From Adiantum capillus-veneris (lineage: Eukaryota; Streptophyta; Polypodiopsida; Polypodiales; Pteridaceae): a stretch of DNA of 64,000 bases. How positions within the stretch are numbered: the first letter of the stretch is position 1; every line of letters begins with the position of its first letter. Where the stretch lies: assembly GCA_014529385.2 (NCBI GenBank), contig CM043960.1, forward strand, positions 30,228,396-30,292,395, given 5' to 3'. Below are positions 11,035 through 23,269 of the stretch, in pieces. The notes below the pieces were generated by a model. That model made no database searches and was not told the origin of the DNA. It saw only the letters and a list, made by a program, of their open reading frames with translations. The translations under genes and the position numbers were made by a program.

Positions 11035-12684
11035 GTCAATGGAAGCTAAAGTTCAAAAAGCTACACAAAGGTCACCACCAAAATCTCCTCCGAAGAGACA
11101 GATTCTGCTAGAAAGTACATTGGATCTTCTAAGATCAGAAGTTACTCAAATGCAAGCAAACAATGCTCAATAATTACAAGAAAAAGGTGCAGTATCACAA
11201 TCATATGAGTCAAGATCAACGAAAGCAGGTGATCAAGACAAAGCCAATGTAGAAAAAGTTCAACCCAAGGACACTGCCACAACATAATCAATTAGTACAG
11301 AAAGAAATCTTGAGAAGATCAAGTGCAACATCACCAGTGAAAACAAAGAAAAACTGTAAAGTGAAGTAAAGCTAGATTTTTAGTTAAATAACAACCTCAT
11401 TTCTTTTTGCACTTGAAAAAAATATGGCCAACCACAGCTGGACGATGCTCCTGAATTTGTCAGCATATCTGGAGACCAACAAGCAGAATGCTAAGAAATC
11501 ATCTCCATCGCCATTCAAATAGGTTCACAGGTCATCACAACCCAATTTTCACATGATCACAACAAAGGATATACCAGATGACATCATAGTGGGAATGCCA
11601 ATGGCCCAGATGATGTTAGAGATACGGAGTTCAAACATGACGGAGTCATCAAAAACAACAAACAATGAAGATAAAGACTGGTCACTTGTGGACGAAGGCA
11701 CAAGTCCTCAAGAACAGTTAAAATGGAGATTGATGCCAAAGAAAATATTTTCGAAGATGATTCATCTCCATTGGACTTAACCTCAGAAGAGCTTAAAGCA
11801 AATCACGCATCAAGAAGTGCAGATCAAACAGAGCAAAGAGCAACCACAAAAGCTATTGAGCAGAGAATGCCACCAAGACAAGAAGTAAAGAAGATCAAAA
11901 TTGGAGACACCAAGGAACCAATATAAAGTACAAATATCCAAACATTTCCAACCAAATAAAGTGATGAAAGTCAGTTTGGAAAATAGAGTCTTAGGCCACC
12001 CTCATAGAGACAAATTTAGATCAAGATGAGACTGTGACAAAAGAAGGATAGAAATCTTCAATAGAACCTCCAATGAGAATAGCTATAGTCCTCAGTAGTA
12101 TAAATGGAGCAAGTGTTAGATGCAATGCCCTATTGGATAAAGAAGCAAAGTGTAGTATGGTTGTAGATAGCATCCAAAGAATACTCAAGATCACTCTAGG
12201 AAAATAGAACAGTAAAGCAATGCTAGGTAAGGCTGCGAGCGAAGAATATATGGTTGTTATTCTTAGCCCCCAAAAGCATGAAGAGAAGGTAGAGTTTCAA
12301 ATAAAGCCTTCAAAAGAAATGCTTTTAGATGTCATCCTTAGACATTAGTGGTTAGACCAACACAAGGCCTATAGAGAAGATACAATGTTGATACTATCTT
12401 TCCCAAGTATTAGCAAACAACACATAGAGATACCATTAATGATAGATTTAGAGTTGCAAAAGTCACAAGAATCAATGACAAATCTTGCAAACAAAGGTAA
12501 ATCCAAAGTGGACCTTCCACTGATTAGCATGAAAGGTGTGACAATATATGACACTACTTCAAAGAACCCTCTTGGATCAGATACTTCTAACAAGTCAGGC
12601 TTTCAAAACTTCAAGTCAATTGCTGACCTAACTGAAACCTCTAAGGAGACACCCAAAAAAGCAAAGATATATCAGCCCAAGTAG
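11035..12684 (+). pseudogene. protease-like polyprotein remnant, copy A
   Basis: This aligns along its length with the better-kept copy at 20023-21646. It reads MEAKVQKATQRSPPKSPPKRQ, an acidic linker, then a retropepsin-like half (DDIIVGMPMAQMMLE at 11580-11610). After several stops comes a second similar half that ends in a block reading MLILSFPSISKQHIEIPLMIDLELQKSQES. The catalytic D-S/T-G is not visible in either half. Stops and shifts are more numerous than in copy B. See the copy B entry for the domain argument. Confidence 0.55.
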
Positions 12685-12714
12685 TCAAGAAATCAAAAGA
12701 AAGTAAAGCAAGTT

Positions 12715-13350
12715 TTTGTTCAGAGTAATCTAGTCAAAGTCAATGATCCAATTTGGATGATAGACAGGAAATCAACACAAAAAAACAAACACAATGGAGC
12801 TGAAAGGAGCAGAAGTACTATATGGATACCAAAACCTCAGGTACGGGCATATGAAGTAATGTCAAGTCCCTCCCAAGAAAGAAGGCCCACAAGGTATCAA
12901 CCTGGACAATATCCTAGGATACCTAAGAAGCAGATATACAATAGAACAACATCGAAAGATGCTAAAGTCTACCACAACTCTCAAGAGGATACATAATGAA
13001 GATGGATCTCAAAGAATCTTCCTCTTGGACAAGGATTCTACACAGGTTATACAAAGATTTGGCTACCAATCAACCACAAGCCAACTGCAACTACACCAAA
13101 CTTGCATGAAGATCTCAAGAACTCAACAAGACCTAGAGTGAAGCAAAGTCAACAAAGAAGATACAAAGGTCATCAAGAGATTTGGATTCCTAAGTCTTCC
13201 AATGCTCCTAGTCAAAATCCAAATGACAATCCTACAACAACATCAAAGAATCCCATCAACATGCCTAATTGGAGAATCAAACAGATAATGGAGTCTTCAC
13301 AATTAAAGAGGACAACCCAACCAACACAAATGCAGATTCAAAGAAGATAA
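12715..13350 (+). pseudogene. W-P-K repeat tail, copy A
   Basis: The reading frames here repeat a short motif around Trp-Ile/Leu-Pro-Lys: TIWIPKPQ, KIWLPINHK and EIWIPKSSN, separated by 30-60 polar residues rich in Q, S, N, T, P and K. The same kind of tail follows the C-terminal protease-like domain in elements 1, 2 and 3. Frames are broken by at least two shifts. Confidence 0.55.
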
Positions 13351-13379
13351 AATAGGTATGGCAAAAGAAACCTTCAATG

Positions 13380-14240
13380 CCAACTTGGTCCTTCACTAAT
13401 CCTCTTTTTGAGGATTCTAGCTTACTTTTACTTGAAGATATGTTTCTAGTAAGCACAAGAATGTAAAAACTCAAGTCGCGAGGGTGCAAAAAACACTCTT
13501 TGGCATAGTCGAAGTCGGGTTGTTGAGCCATAAAATGAGCAAAGAATTAGTCCAAAAGCTTCAAGCCGTGATAAACTATGTGCTAAGAGTCGTAGTTACT
13601 AGGCTTACTCTCAAGCTGGAAGAGTTCAGCGTATCTAAGTCATGTCGCTCATGGGGGATGAGATGAGCATAAGAGTCGAAGTCTATTAACTTACAATTGG
13701 TGGAGTGTCGTAAAGTCCAACATTCATGCACAGTGCACAGTAATTTGAGAGCACATATCCTCAACAACAATAACCATTCTTAAAGGGGTGCCAGCTTGCA
13801 AAGCCATGTCAAGTGATTTTATAGCTAAACCATCTTTCTAAAAAAACCCCTCAAAATCTTTCTTGCACAACATATTGTTTCCCGTGCATTTCTATGTATG
13901 CATATAGGATGTCCCATCATCAAACATATGCATTACACACTCTTTTTCCTACGACCTATGCACCTTGAGTGGACTACATCAAGCAAACCAATGTTCCATT
14001 ATGCTACCCTCTCATATTTGTTGCGTTTTTAATTCCATATCTATCATCAAATAATCCCTTGAGTACCTTATTAATAATTCCCATGCTAATAAGTACTACA
14101 ATAATGCGCTTATCTCAAAGGCACTTTTTTTGCACTGAGTTTTTCCCTTTGATCATCCGGGTATTAGACCCTAATTTAGATCCTCATTTCCCTACTACAT
14201 ACTTTTCATAAATAAACCTCAGCCTCATCATCTTTTATAC
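13380..14240 (+). other. conserved non-coding block upstream of the accessory ORF end, copy A
   Basis: No frame is supported. The block contains aagcttcaag, ctggaagagttcag, gagcataagagtcgaag and ccctttg-tcatcc--gtattagaccctaattt. It matches copy B (22460-23230), and also, reversed, element 3 (41277-41900). Conservation over three copies with no shared frame suggests an element-level non-coding role or simple common descent. Confidence 0.6.
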
Positions 14241-14279
14241 CTTAGCCAACAATCTTTTATACCTTTTAAAATTTGCAAA

Positions 14280-14693
14280 ATGCTGCTTACATGTATGCAA
14301 GTTTTTCATGAGCCTGAACAAGCGGGATCCCCGTGGATGTCCTTTTTAGAAGGTAATCAGGGCTTGTGGTATGATTTAAGTGGGCAACCTTCAAAAGAAG
14401 TTCTTTACGGCTTCTATGCCAGATGCATGTTCTTGCCATCGAGAAATATGTTGGCATTCGAAGAAGCCTTTTACATCGGGTTCTTCACATGGCATACAAA
14501 AATTTTTGGATCGGTGATCAACAATTTAACTACAAGGTTTGTTGGATATTCAGCCATAAAACTAAAGTATAGAGTTACTACTCAATTTTTGCAAGTCTCT
14601 GACAAAGAACGGCACATCCAATATCAAAAAGCTCTTCAAACACTTAAAGACCGCTTCGACAACCGTCAACCTGAAGACTACTTCATTCCATGA
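14280..14693 (+). CDS. C-terminal part of the accessory protein (137-codon open frame), copy A
   Basis: The frame reads LLTCMQVFHEPEQ and then YDLSGQPSKEVLYGFYARCMFLPS, FEEAFYIGFF and KIFG. The same string of motifs ends the large accessory protein of element 2 (52182-52466, YDLSLQPS, MFLPS, FEEAFYTGFF, KIFG), so this is the tail of that protein and not an independent gene. The upstream part of the protein is missing here. The frame closes with TGA 22-28 bp before the G-run polypurine tract, the expected place for the last ORF of the element. Function is unknown; I see no membrane segment or catalytic signature. Confidence 0.6.
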   Translation: MLLTCMQVFHEPEQAGSPWMSFLEGNQGLWYDLSGQPSKEVLYGFYARCMFLPSRNMLAFEEAFYIGFFTWHTKIFGSVINNLTTRFVGYSAIKLKYRVTTQFLQVSDKERHIQYQKALQTLKDRFDNRQPEDYFIP

Positions 14694-14720
14694 AACAGTG
14701 TCAAGGGACGACACAGTTAA

Positions 14721-14750
14721 GGGGGGGGGGGGGGGGGGGGGGGGGGGAGA
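14721..14750 (+). other. polypurine tract expanded to a run of 27 G
   Basis: An unbroken G run (14721-14747) then aga lies directly before the TGTTAGCAGC that opens the LTR. The same site in copy B is a normal tract (gaggagggggggaa, 23722-23735). Slippage at the tract is the simplest explanation. Confidence 0.75.
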
Positions 14751-15140
14751 TGTTAGCAGCAAGCTAATCCATGTACCATTTTTTGTGAGCTTCATTGTAA
14801 AAACACTTATTCTTTTGATAAATCGGGAATATTATAACTCCTATTTGATGAGTGGATATTGTAATCTATGAGCCGAAGCTATAAGCTTCCAAATTATATC
14901 AGTTAATCCTTGGTTAGAGCTCCTAAGAAACTTTGGCTAAGGTATAAAAGCAAACTTTGCAAACTTTTTATTAAGTTTTTGGATAAGAAATACACAACGT
15001 GAGCTTATGGTGCTCTCCTCTCTCCTTGTCCTGCTTCTATCTCCCTTGTCGGTTATCACATTGTAGTTCCATCTGTTGCGTTACAGACACAAGTGAGAGC
15101 TCTTTGCATTGACGTAAACATACCATGATAAATTGTAGCA
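14751..15140 (+). repeat. LTR of copy A (about 390 bp)
   Basis: It starts TGTTAGCAGCAAG after the polypurine tract and matches 23736-24123. A TATA box (TATAAAA, about 14943) sits mid-way. The right end is placed at gtagca (15140) because the next bases, tgacgccggtgtacgg, look like a decayed tRNA-Asp primer site. That edge could be off by tens of bases. Confidence 0.65.
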
Positions 15141-15585
15141 TTTGATGACGCCGGTGTACGGTCTAATTTCATCGTAAGTAGAAATTTAAGCTAGGAAATC
15201 ACTAAGTAAGTATAGGAGGGGTATTGGGGCATCATTGATAAGCATTTAGATGCATTCGGGGTCAAAAACGACTAGGTCAAAATCTCACTACTGTTAATAA
15301 TTACATTTTTTGTCACTTATTGAAAGTGAGATTTGAAACCATAAACATGTGTGCTTAGGTCTTATATACTTGTCTTATACTTTCCAAGAGATTGACACCC
15401 TCTTGTAGCCTCCATGCACTAGTCGAGTCAACTTCATCCCATGGATTGACAATTATGTTCGTGGTTCTTGCTATGTCTGCAATAAGATAAGAGTGAAGTC
15501 TGGAAGTACATCCACATTTTGCACTGTTTTCAGGGACGAGTAGATCTAAACTAGGGAAAATAAGAGCGTCTAGTGTAAGTGTCCT
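15141..15585 (+). other. post-LTR leader-like sequence between copies A and B
   Basis: No gene. It matches 24124-24551 plus 38359-38430 after the LTR of copy B, including ggggcatcattgataagc and attgacaattatgttcgtgg. A decayed primer-site-like stretch opens it. The last about 75 bp (15511-15585) belong to neither copy. Confidence 0.5.
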
Positions 15586-16079
15586 TTAACTTCCTCTAGG
15601 ATCACCTAAAGTTAAACTTTCTCTTTAAAACCACATAGCTTAAGAGTGTTGTCTTTTTCTATGTAGAGGTAGCTTGGGAGTAGAGTGTACTTGCTAAGTA
15701 CCTTGTAGGATTCTAGGATTAGGTTGGGATTTTGAGAATGCTTGATGGACAAGACAAGTCTTAAGATCAATGCTCAGGAAACCATAACAACATGAAAACA
15801 AGTGTTTGTGGACACCTTCCACAACCCAATTGCAGCAGAACCTAGGAGTAGGATAAGTAGAATCCAAGATGGGATCTCAAATCATTGCTCACTCCAAAAG
15901 AATCATATGTGAGTTGTTTATGTGAATTTACAGAATTTCAGGTTTGCGGCTTGAAACAGCATCAAAAGACCGTCAATCACTGAAACTGGATGGAGATTGT
16001 GCTCATAAAAGTTGTATGAATCAGTGGGTAAGCATAAGGATGCATTTGAGGTAAGTTTTCAAGAGTTGGCAAAAACTCA

Positions 16080-17075
16080 GATTATTTACATTTTCTTGAG
16101 AACTAAGGTCAAATTAAGTTTGACTTGACTTAGAGGCTCAAAACATGTCACAAAAAGATTGACTATTGAAAAATTGCAAAAAATTGTTCATTTTAAGCCA
16201 AAAGTAAATAATCACGATTATGTACATTTAGCCCAAATTGATCAAGATTGATACCAGAGACTCTATGCATGATTAGAGACACCTTTTGTGAAGGCTCATA
16301 GAGTTTGGATCACAAAACAAACCAAAAACTTCCTAAAAACTGAGTCTGTACTGATTGTCGAGAAATTGAGTTTGACTTGATAAATCTTGTTCAACTTTTG
16401 TAAACTTGACTCAGAGGCTTAAAACATGTCACAAAAAGACTGACCATTGAAAAAATTGCAAAAATTATTCATTTTAAGCCAAAAGTAAATAATTGCAATT
16501 ATTTACATTTGGTTCAAATTGATTAAGATTGATACCAAATACTCTATGCATGATTACAAACATCTTTGTGAAGGCTCATAGAGTTTGGATCACAAAACAA
16601 ACCAAAAATTTAATAAAAACTGAAATTTGTAGTGATTGTCAAGAAATTGAGTTTGATTGAATAAATCAAATTCAATTTTTGTGAAACTTGACTCGGGGGC
16701 TTAAAACATGTCACAAAAAGAGTGAACATTGAAACAATTGCAAAACTTGTTCATTTTAGGCCAAAAGCAAATAATCGTGATTATTTACTTTTGGCTCAAA
16801 TTGATAAGATTGATAGCGAAGACTCTATGCATGATTACAAACATCTTTTGTGAAGGCTCATAGAGTTTGGATCACAAAACAAACCAAAGACTTGGAAAAA
16901 AATGAAGTTTGTACTGTTTATCGAGAAATTGAGTTTGACTTGATAAATCTTGTTCAAATTTTGTGAAACTTGACTCAGAGGCTTAGTTTAAAGTGTTTAA
17001 CATGTGTGTATACTCAAATGATTAAAGATATGCTAAAATTTGATAATTATAAATAATCACGATTATTTACTTTTG
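16080..17075 (+). repeat. tandem repeat of about 280 bp with palindromes, copy B
   Basis: These are the same units as in copy A. Palindromes with arm GTAAATAATC lie at 16204, 16485, 16767 and about 17049 (spacing 281, 282, 282). Some arms carry single changes. Confidence 0.85.
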
Positions 17076-17219
17076 TTGATTTTTCAGGTATTTTTGGCCA
17101 ACCAAGCATACCACAGGATTTATCATGTTGTATTGAACACTCACATCAAATTTGGTAAAAGTTGGATCTTTAAAGTGAAAATTGTGGCCAATTTTGTAAA
17201 GACGATCTACGGACCAATT

Positions 17220-18960
17220 GAAGGGGAGTAAATTAAGATGCTCTTCTAGTTTGGAAAAATAGACATAAGAGGCCATTGAAATTAAAAGTCTATGAGGTTT
17301 CTAGGCTGCTCTTTGCCACCATTGCTTCTAGTTTGCCCTCTCCCTCTTGAGTTGGGAGGTTCATTGGAGGGGGGATGTGCAAGGAGAGCTATGTGTTGCT
17401 CAGTAGGTTGTTAGGGCACAATGGATGCAAATTTGTAGCAAGAGGGGGCCAACCTTGATGGGGGCTTTGCCTACCCGATCCTCACAATGAAAGTAGAAAG
17501 AGAAAGAGTTCTCAAGAAAAGAAAGACAAGGATTCACGAGCGCGGCTCACTCTTCGAGAGAGAGCCAACTACATCAAAGAGGGGAAGTGTTTCGGATGTG
17601 GGGAACATGTGTGTGCTGGATTCTTCTTTTTTTGGGAAGGTGGAGGGTGTTCCTCGTGCTTTGACAAAACAGTGCCCGTGAACATGATGGTCATGGACAC
17701 GCTACTTATGCACTCTAATGTATTGTGGCATGGTCTTTATATCCCCATATGTTTGGTAGATGCCATGGCTTGGTTTGAGCATGGCTACACTTGTGATATT
17801 TTTTGGGTTTAATCTATTTTAACTCAACGTTTGTGAGTATTGCCAAAAAAGAAAAGATAGCTTTGAAATCAAGAGATTCTTATGTCAAATAGGAGTGTCC
17901 TCTCCTCTAGGACATATTTATTTTACCTATAGGAAGGTTTTGAATAGAAATTCTACTTATGATGTTCACAAAACGCATTGCCTTCTTACATTCTTCACCA
18001 AACACGTTGCCTTGTTTTGCACTAGGTAGCCATGTTTGCCCATGGTTTGTCTTTGTTTGTTTGGAGTTGTTAAGTATGCGCATTCATCTACATGCATCTA
18101 CAATGTGTCATCGTGTCGAGTATGTGAATGCACTGACTAGCGGGGATTGCTTAATGAAAATTTTTGTGCCTTCAAATTTTTGTTGCATGGTTCCATTGTA
18201 ATGAGAAGCTAGCTTTTCAATTTTTAGATGGACACTCTTTGTTTAAATGGTAGACCAATAGCTCGATCAATGGTTGAATTGGTCAAATTTTGTCATGCTC
18301 AATAGCTTGATCAATGTTTGTTTTGGTCAAATTTTGTCATGTTCAATAGTTCTTTATCCTAGCCAATTTTTGTCATGTTCAAGAAAGCCTGCAATGTAGC
18401 CTATTTTTGCATTGATGTACCTACATTCTTTTTAATGCACTGTCAATAATCATTTCTTTTATGTGTTGAATGCAGAGGCATGTCAAGGAGTTGCCAACTT
18501 CGCTCAATGTAATGATGGCTAATATTGAGGACAATGAGCAGGTTTTGCATAGCAACAAGGGTAAGAGGGGGGGGGGGGAGGGGGAGTAGGTTAAGGAGGA
18601 GTGTGGATGATGCTGAAGTTGGGTTTGGGGAGAGCTATAAAGAGGCGGTGCACTAGAAGAGTAGGTGGGGTCTAAGAATGAATAGTCTACATCTAGCTCC
18701 TTGATTGGCATGGAGAATACACCTAAGGTTGAGGTCTCCGCACCCACCATCCTTGAGAAGGTGTCATCAACGGCACATGTTGATGAGAAACTAGCCACAC
18801 ACAGTGCCGACTAGCAGCCATCCATACATAGAGTCGTCAAGAAGGCAGACATACATCGTGCTGAGGATGTTGAAGGTGTGGAGGATGTTCCATTGTCGCC
18901 ATCTACAGATGAGATGGAGGATGTTGAGCCCATGTCTTCCCTAAAAAAGAAAACACTACC
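17220..18960 (+). other. block present only in copy B, mostly without genes
   Basis: No supported gene. It includes a G-rich run at 18569-18590, a short local duplication of gatcaatg--ttggtcaaattttgtcatg (18265-18345), and a plus-strand stretch at 18700-18990. That stretch reads as an acidic low-complexity peptide (VEVSAPTILEKVSS, AEDVEGVEDVPLSPS) with stops, possibly a decayed linker of the element polyprotein. Confidence 0.35.
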
Positions 18961-18966
18961 ACAAGT

Positions 18967-19910
18967 GTGCAATCATTCATGAGTCTAAGGGACACTTCAA
19001 AGCGAATGATGTTAGTTTTGTATGGCACACATAATTCATATGCACACTATGTGGAACAAAAAGGGCAACTGTACAAAAAGGATCAACCAGTGTTTGAACG
19101 GCCCACATCCCAACTCATAGAAGTGCGTCCAGTGAGAGATCAAGAAGGATGGTTCATTTCAAAGGATAGAATCTATTATAGCCAGGGTGAACCCAAAAAT
19201 ATCTTTAGAGCCAAACTCTCCTCCATCGAAAATCAAACTTCGACGTTGCGACCAAACACGTATATACTTTGACCAAAACAGACGTAGATATATACGAGAG
19301 TCTAAAATCTATGATGCCTTGGGTCCTGAAACCACAGAAGCTCATATCATAGGAGACCCATGGGATAGACAATATTAGGGAAAAGATAATGCTATTTATA
19401 GCTTGATTTGGGAATAATTTTTCATGTTTCACGGAGATACATAGGAAACTACGCAAAAGGTTTACAAATACTAAACAGCAACAGTGCTACCCAAAGTGTG
19501 CCTTCACAATCCCAAAAGGTGAACTGAAACCAGAGCCAAACCATTTTGAGATCTCACAATGGAGCAGGCATAATGATCACCCTAGGAAGGGGGGAGCTGC
19601 AAGTACATCAAGCTCAGCTCTAGTACTAGGAAATGCTACACCAGTTAGAAGCCTAAGAACTTCTAACTAGCAGACCCTTCAAAGCAAAAACCATTGAAAG
19701 ATCATATGGTTGTTCGAAGTTCCCGATTGACACAAATTCCATTAGGATCTGTAGACAAATTCTTCTATGAAGATCATCAAGGACAAAAGTTTCAGTTGAT
19801 CTCCACAAGTCAAATCCAAAAGCCGACAAATCCCATAGTTTTCAAGAAATTGCATGTGACCAAGCTCACATATGCATATCAAGATACAGACAGTAGTGAA
19901 TACCAATAGG
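18967..19910 (+). pseudogene. polyprotein remnant upstream of the protease-like region, copy B
   Basis: Short open pieces in different frames follow each other: HNSYAHYVEQKGQLYKKDQ through EGWFISKDRIYYSQGEP (18967-19272), YDALGPETTEAHIIGDPWD (19187-19378), and SRLTQIPLGSVDKFFYED (19694-19909). The last aligns with the beginning of the copy A coding remnant at 10800-10920. I do not recognise the first two. They fill the place between the repeat block and the protease-like domain. Confidence 0.35.
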
Positions 19911-20022
19911 TTCATGACCTTGTGCAAGCCCCTACAGATGTTAAACTTGGAGTCAAAGACTATTTGAAGATGATGCAAAGCCTCAAGCTACCGTAACAGG
20001 TGCGATAGATAGGTCAAAGTCA

Positions 20023-21646
20023 ATGGAAGCTAAAGTCCAGAAAGCTACACAAAGGTCACCACCAAAATCTCCTCCAAAGAGACAGATTCTACAAGAAAGT
20101 ACAGTGGATCTTCTAAGATCAGAAGTTACTCAAATGCACGGAGACAATGCTCAACAGTTGCAAGAAAAAGGTGCAGTATCACAGTCATACGAGTCAACAT
20201 CAACGAAAGAAGGTGATCAAAACAGAGCCAATGTAGAAAATGTTCAGCCCACGGACACTGCCACAACCTTATCAATCAGTACAAAAAGAAATACTGAGAA
20301 GATCAAGTGCAACATCGTCAGTGAAAACAAAGAAAAGCTATCAAGTGAAGTAAAGCTAGATTTTCAGTTAGACAAGAACCTCATGTCTTTTCGCACTTGG
20401 AAAAAATGTGGCCAATTACAACTGGACGATGCTCCTAATTTTGTGAGCATATCAGGAGACAAACAAGCTAAATGCTGGGGAATCATCTCCACTGCCATTC
20501 AAATAGGTTCACAGATCATCACAGCCCAATTCCACGTGATCGCAGCAAAGGATATATTAGACGACATCATAGTGGGAATGCCAATGGCCTAGATGATGTT
20601 AGAGATACGGAGTTCAAACATGACGGAGTCATCACAGACAACAAAGAATGAAGACCAAGAATGGCCACATTTGGATGGCAGCACAAAATCCTCAAGGACA
20701 ATTATAATGGAGAATGATGCCAAAGCAAAGCTTATTGAAGATGACTCATCTCCATTGGACTTAACCTCAAAAGAGCTTAAAGTAGATCATGCTTCAAGAA
20801 GTACAGACCAAACAGAGCAAAGAGCAACCAGAAAAGCTATTGAGAAGAGAATGCCACCAAGATAAGAAGTAAAGAAGATAAAAATTGCAAACACATAGGA
20901 AGCAATAGGAAGTCCAAAGATCCAAACATTGCCAGCCAAATCAACTGATGAAAGTCAGTCTCAAGCCACCCTCCATAGAGACACATTTAGATCAAGATAA
21001 GACTGTGACAAAAGCAGCATAGAAATCTTCAATAGAACCTCCAATGAGAATACCTATAGTCCTCAATAGTTTAAATGGATGAAGTGTCAGATGCACTTCC
21101 CTAATGGATAAAGAAGAAAAGTGCAATATGGTTGTAGATAGCATCCAAATAATACTCAAGATCACTCCACAAAAACATAACAATAAAGCAATGCTAGGTA
21201 ATGCTGCGAGCAAAGAAGACATGGTTGTTATTCTTAGCATCCAAAAGCATGAAGAGAAGGTAAAATTTCAAATGATGCCTTTAAAAGAAATGCTTGTAGA
21301 TGTCATATTTGGACATCGGTGGTTAGACCAACACAAAGCCTACAGAGAAGATATGATGTTGATACTCTCTTTCCCAAGTGTTAGCAAGCAACACATACAG
21401 ATACCATTAATGATAGATTCAGAGTTGCAAAAGTCACAAGAATCAAGGACAAATCTTGCAGACAAAGGTAAAGCCAAAGTGGACCTTCCATCGATTAGCA
21501 TGAAAGGTGTGATAGCATATGCCTCTACATCAAAGAACCCTTGTGGATCAGATACTTCTAGCAAGTCAGGCTTTCAAAACTTCAAGTCAATTGCTGACCC
21601 AACTGAAACCTCTAAGGAGACACCCAGAAAAGAAAAGATATACTAG
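20023..21646 (+). pseudogene. two retropepsin-like halves in tandem, copy B
   Basis: The first half reads KLDFQLDKNLMSFRTWKKC, then FVSISGDKQAKCWGIISTAIQI, then FHVIAAKDILDDIIVGMPMAQMM. The order active-site turn, flap, I-x-G matches a retropepsin, but DKNL replaces D-S/T-G. A TAG stop lies at 20590-20592. The second half, after a shift, reads SLMDKEEKCNMVVDSI, ILSIQKHEEKVKFQM and LVDVIFGHRWLDQHKAY. It resembles the C-terminal protease-like domain of element 2 (LLDSGAQANLLS to LLGQPWQKQYNA) with DKEE at the active-site position. Neither half should be active. The resemblance is by eye only. Confidence 0.5.
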
Positions 21647-21654
21647 CCCAAGTA

Positions 21655-22290
21655 CTCAAGAAATCAAAAGAAAGTAAAGCAAGTGTTTGTTCAAAGAAAT
21701 TTAGTCAATGTAAATGATCCAATTTGGATTAAAGCCAAGAAATCAACACAAAAAAATAAACACATGGGATGGATAGCATCACAATGGAACTTAAAGGGAT
21801 AGGAGTACTATATGGATACCAAAACCTCAGGTAAGGGCATATGAAGTAACGTCAAGTCCCTCCCAAGAAAGAATGCCCACAAGGTATCAACCTCGACAAT
21901 ATCATAGGATACCTAAGAAGCAGATATACAACAGAACAACATCAAAAGATGTTGAAGTCTACCATGACTCTCAAGAGGATACAGAACAAAGATGGATCTC
22001 AAATAATATTCCTCTTGGACAAGGATTCTACACAAGTTATACAAAGATTTGGCCATCAGTCAACCACAAGCCAATTGCAACTACACAAGACCTGCACAAA
22101 GATCTCAAGAACTCAACAAGACCTAGAGCGAAGCAAAGTCAACAAAGCATATACAAAGATCATCAAGAGATTTGGATTCGTAAGTCTCCCAATTCTCCTA
22201 GTCAAAAGACAAATTTTGACAGTGAACAGAGGCCTACAACAACATCAAAGACTCCTATCAAGAACAAGCCTAATTGAAGAATCAAACAGA
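21655..22290 (+). pseudogene. W-P-K repeat tail, copy B
   Basis: Successive frames give DPIWI, EYYMDTKTS (shifted), QRWISNNIPLG, TKIWPSVNHK and QEIWIRKSPN between polar Q/S/N/T/K-rich linkers. The longest open piece is 21873-22277. It is the counterpart of 12715-13350. Confidence 0.5.
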
Positions 22291-23269
22291 TAATGGAGTC
22301 TTTGTAGTCAAAGAAGGACAACCCAACCAACACGAATACAGATTCGAAGAAGATAAAATAGGTATGGCAAAAGAAACCTTCACCAACTTGGTCCTTCACT
22401 AATCCTCTTTTTGAGGATTCAAGCTTAACTTTTACATGAAGAAATGTTTGTATTAAGCACAAGAATGTAAAAAGTCAAGTCGCCAGGGTGCAAAAAACAC
22501 TCTTTGGCAAGTCGGGCTGTTGAGCCAAAAAATGAGCAAAGCGTTAGTCCAAAAGCTTCAAGTCGTGACAAACTCTGTGCTAAGAGTCGTAGTTATTAGG
22601 CTTACGCTTAAGCTGGAAGAGTTCAGTATATCTAAGTCATGTCACTCATGCGGGATTAGATGAGCATAAGAGTCGAAGAACATTAACTTACAATTGGTGG
22701 AGTGTCGTAAAGTCCAACATTCACACACAATGCACAGTAAGATGAGAGCACATATCCTCGACAACGAAAACCATTCTTAAAGGAGTGCCATCTTGCAAAT
22801 CCATGTCATGTGCTTTTATAGCTACACTATCTTTCTAAAGAACCCCTTAAAATATTTCTTGCATAACATATTGTTTCCCATGCATTTCTATGTATGCATA
22901 TAGGATGTCCCATCATCGGACATATGCATTAGACACTCTTTTTCTATGACCTATGCAACTTGAGTGGACTACATCAAGCAAACCAATGTTTGATTATTCT
23001 ACCCTCTCATATTTGTTGTGTTTTTAATCCATATCTATCAGCAAATAATCCCTTGAGTACTTATTAATATATCCTTTGTTAATAAGTACTCCAATAATGC
23101 GCTTATCCCAAAGGCACTTTTTTCCCATTGAGTTTTTTCCCTTTGGTCATCCAAGTATTAGACCCTAATTTAGATCCTCATTGTTCTACTTCCCTTGTAC
23201 ATACTTTTCACAAATAAATAGCAGCCTCATCATCTTCTATACCTTAGCCAACAGTCTTTTATACCTTTT

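Larger units (their letters stand above)
9056..15510 (+). mobile_element. decayed gypsy derivative, tandem copy A
   Basis: The whole block is repeated in the same orientation from 15586 (copy B). Both begin at cttcctctaggatcacct. In order it holds a 0.5-kb leader-like part, four palindrome-bearing units of about 280 bp, protease-like pseudogene, W-P-K tail, a conserved non-coding part, the end of an accessory ORF, polypurine tract, LTR and about 370 bp of post-LTR sequence. RT, RNase H and integrase are missing. Copy A lacks about 2.5 kb present in B (17220-19760). The arrangement suits a multi-unit array made by recombination at LTRs, or a later segmental duplication. Confidence 0.7.

Noticed and set aside
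18421-18798. 125-codon minus-strand Ser/Pro-rich ORF
   Set aside because: It runs antisense over a G-rich tract and an acidic plus-strand remnant; composition is explained by the G run.
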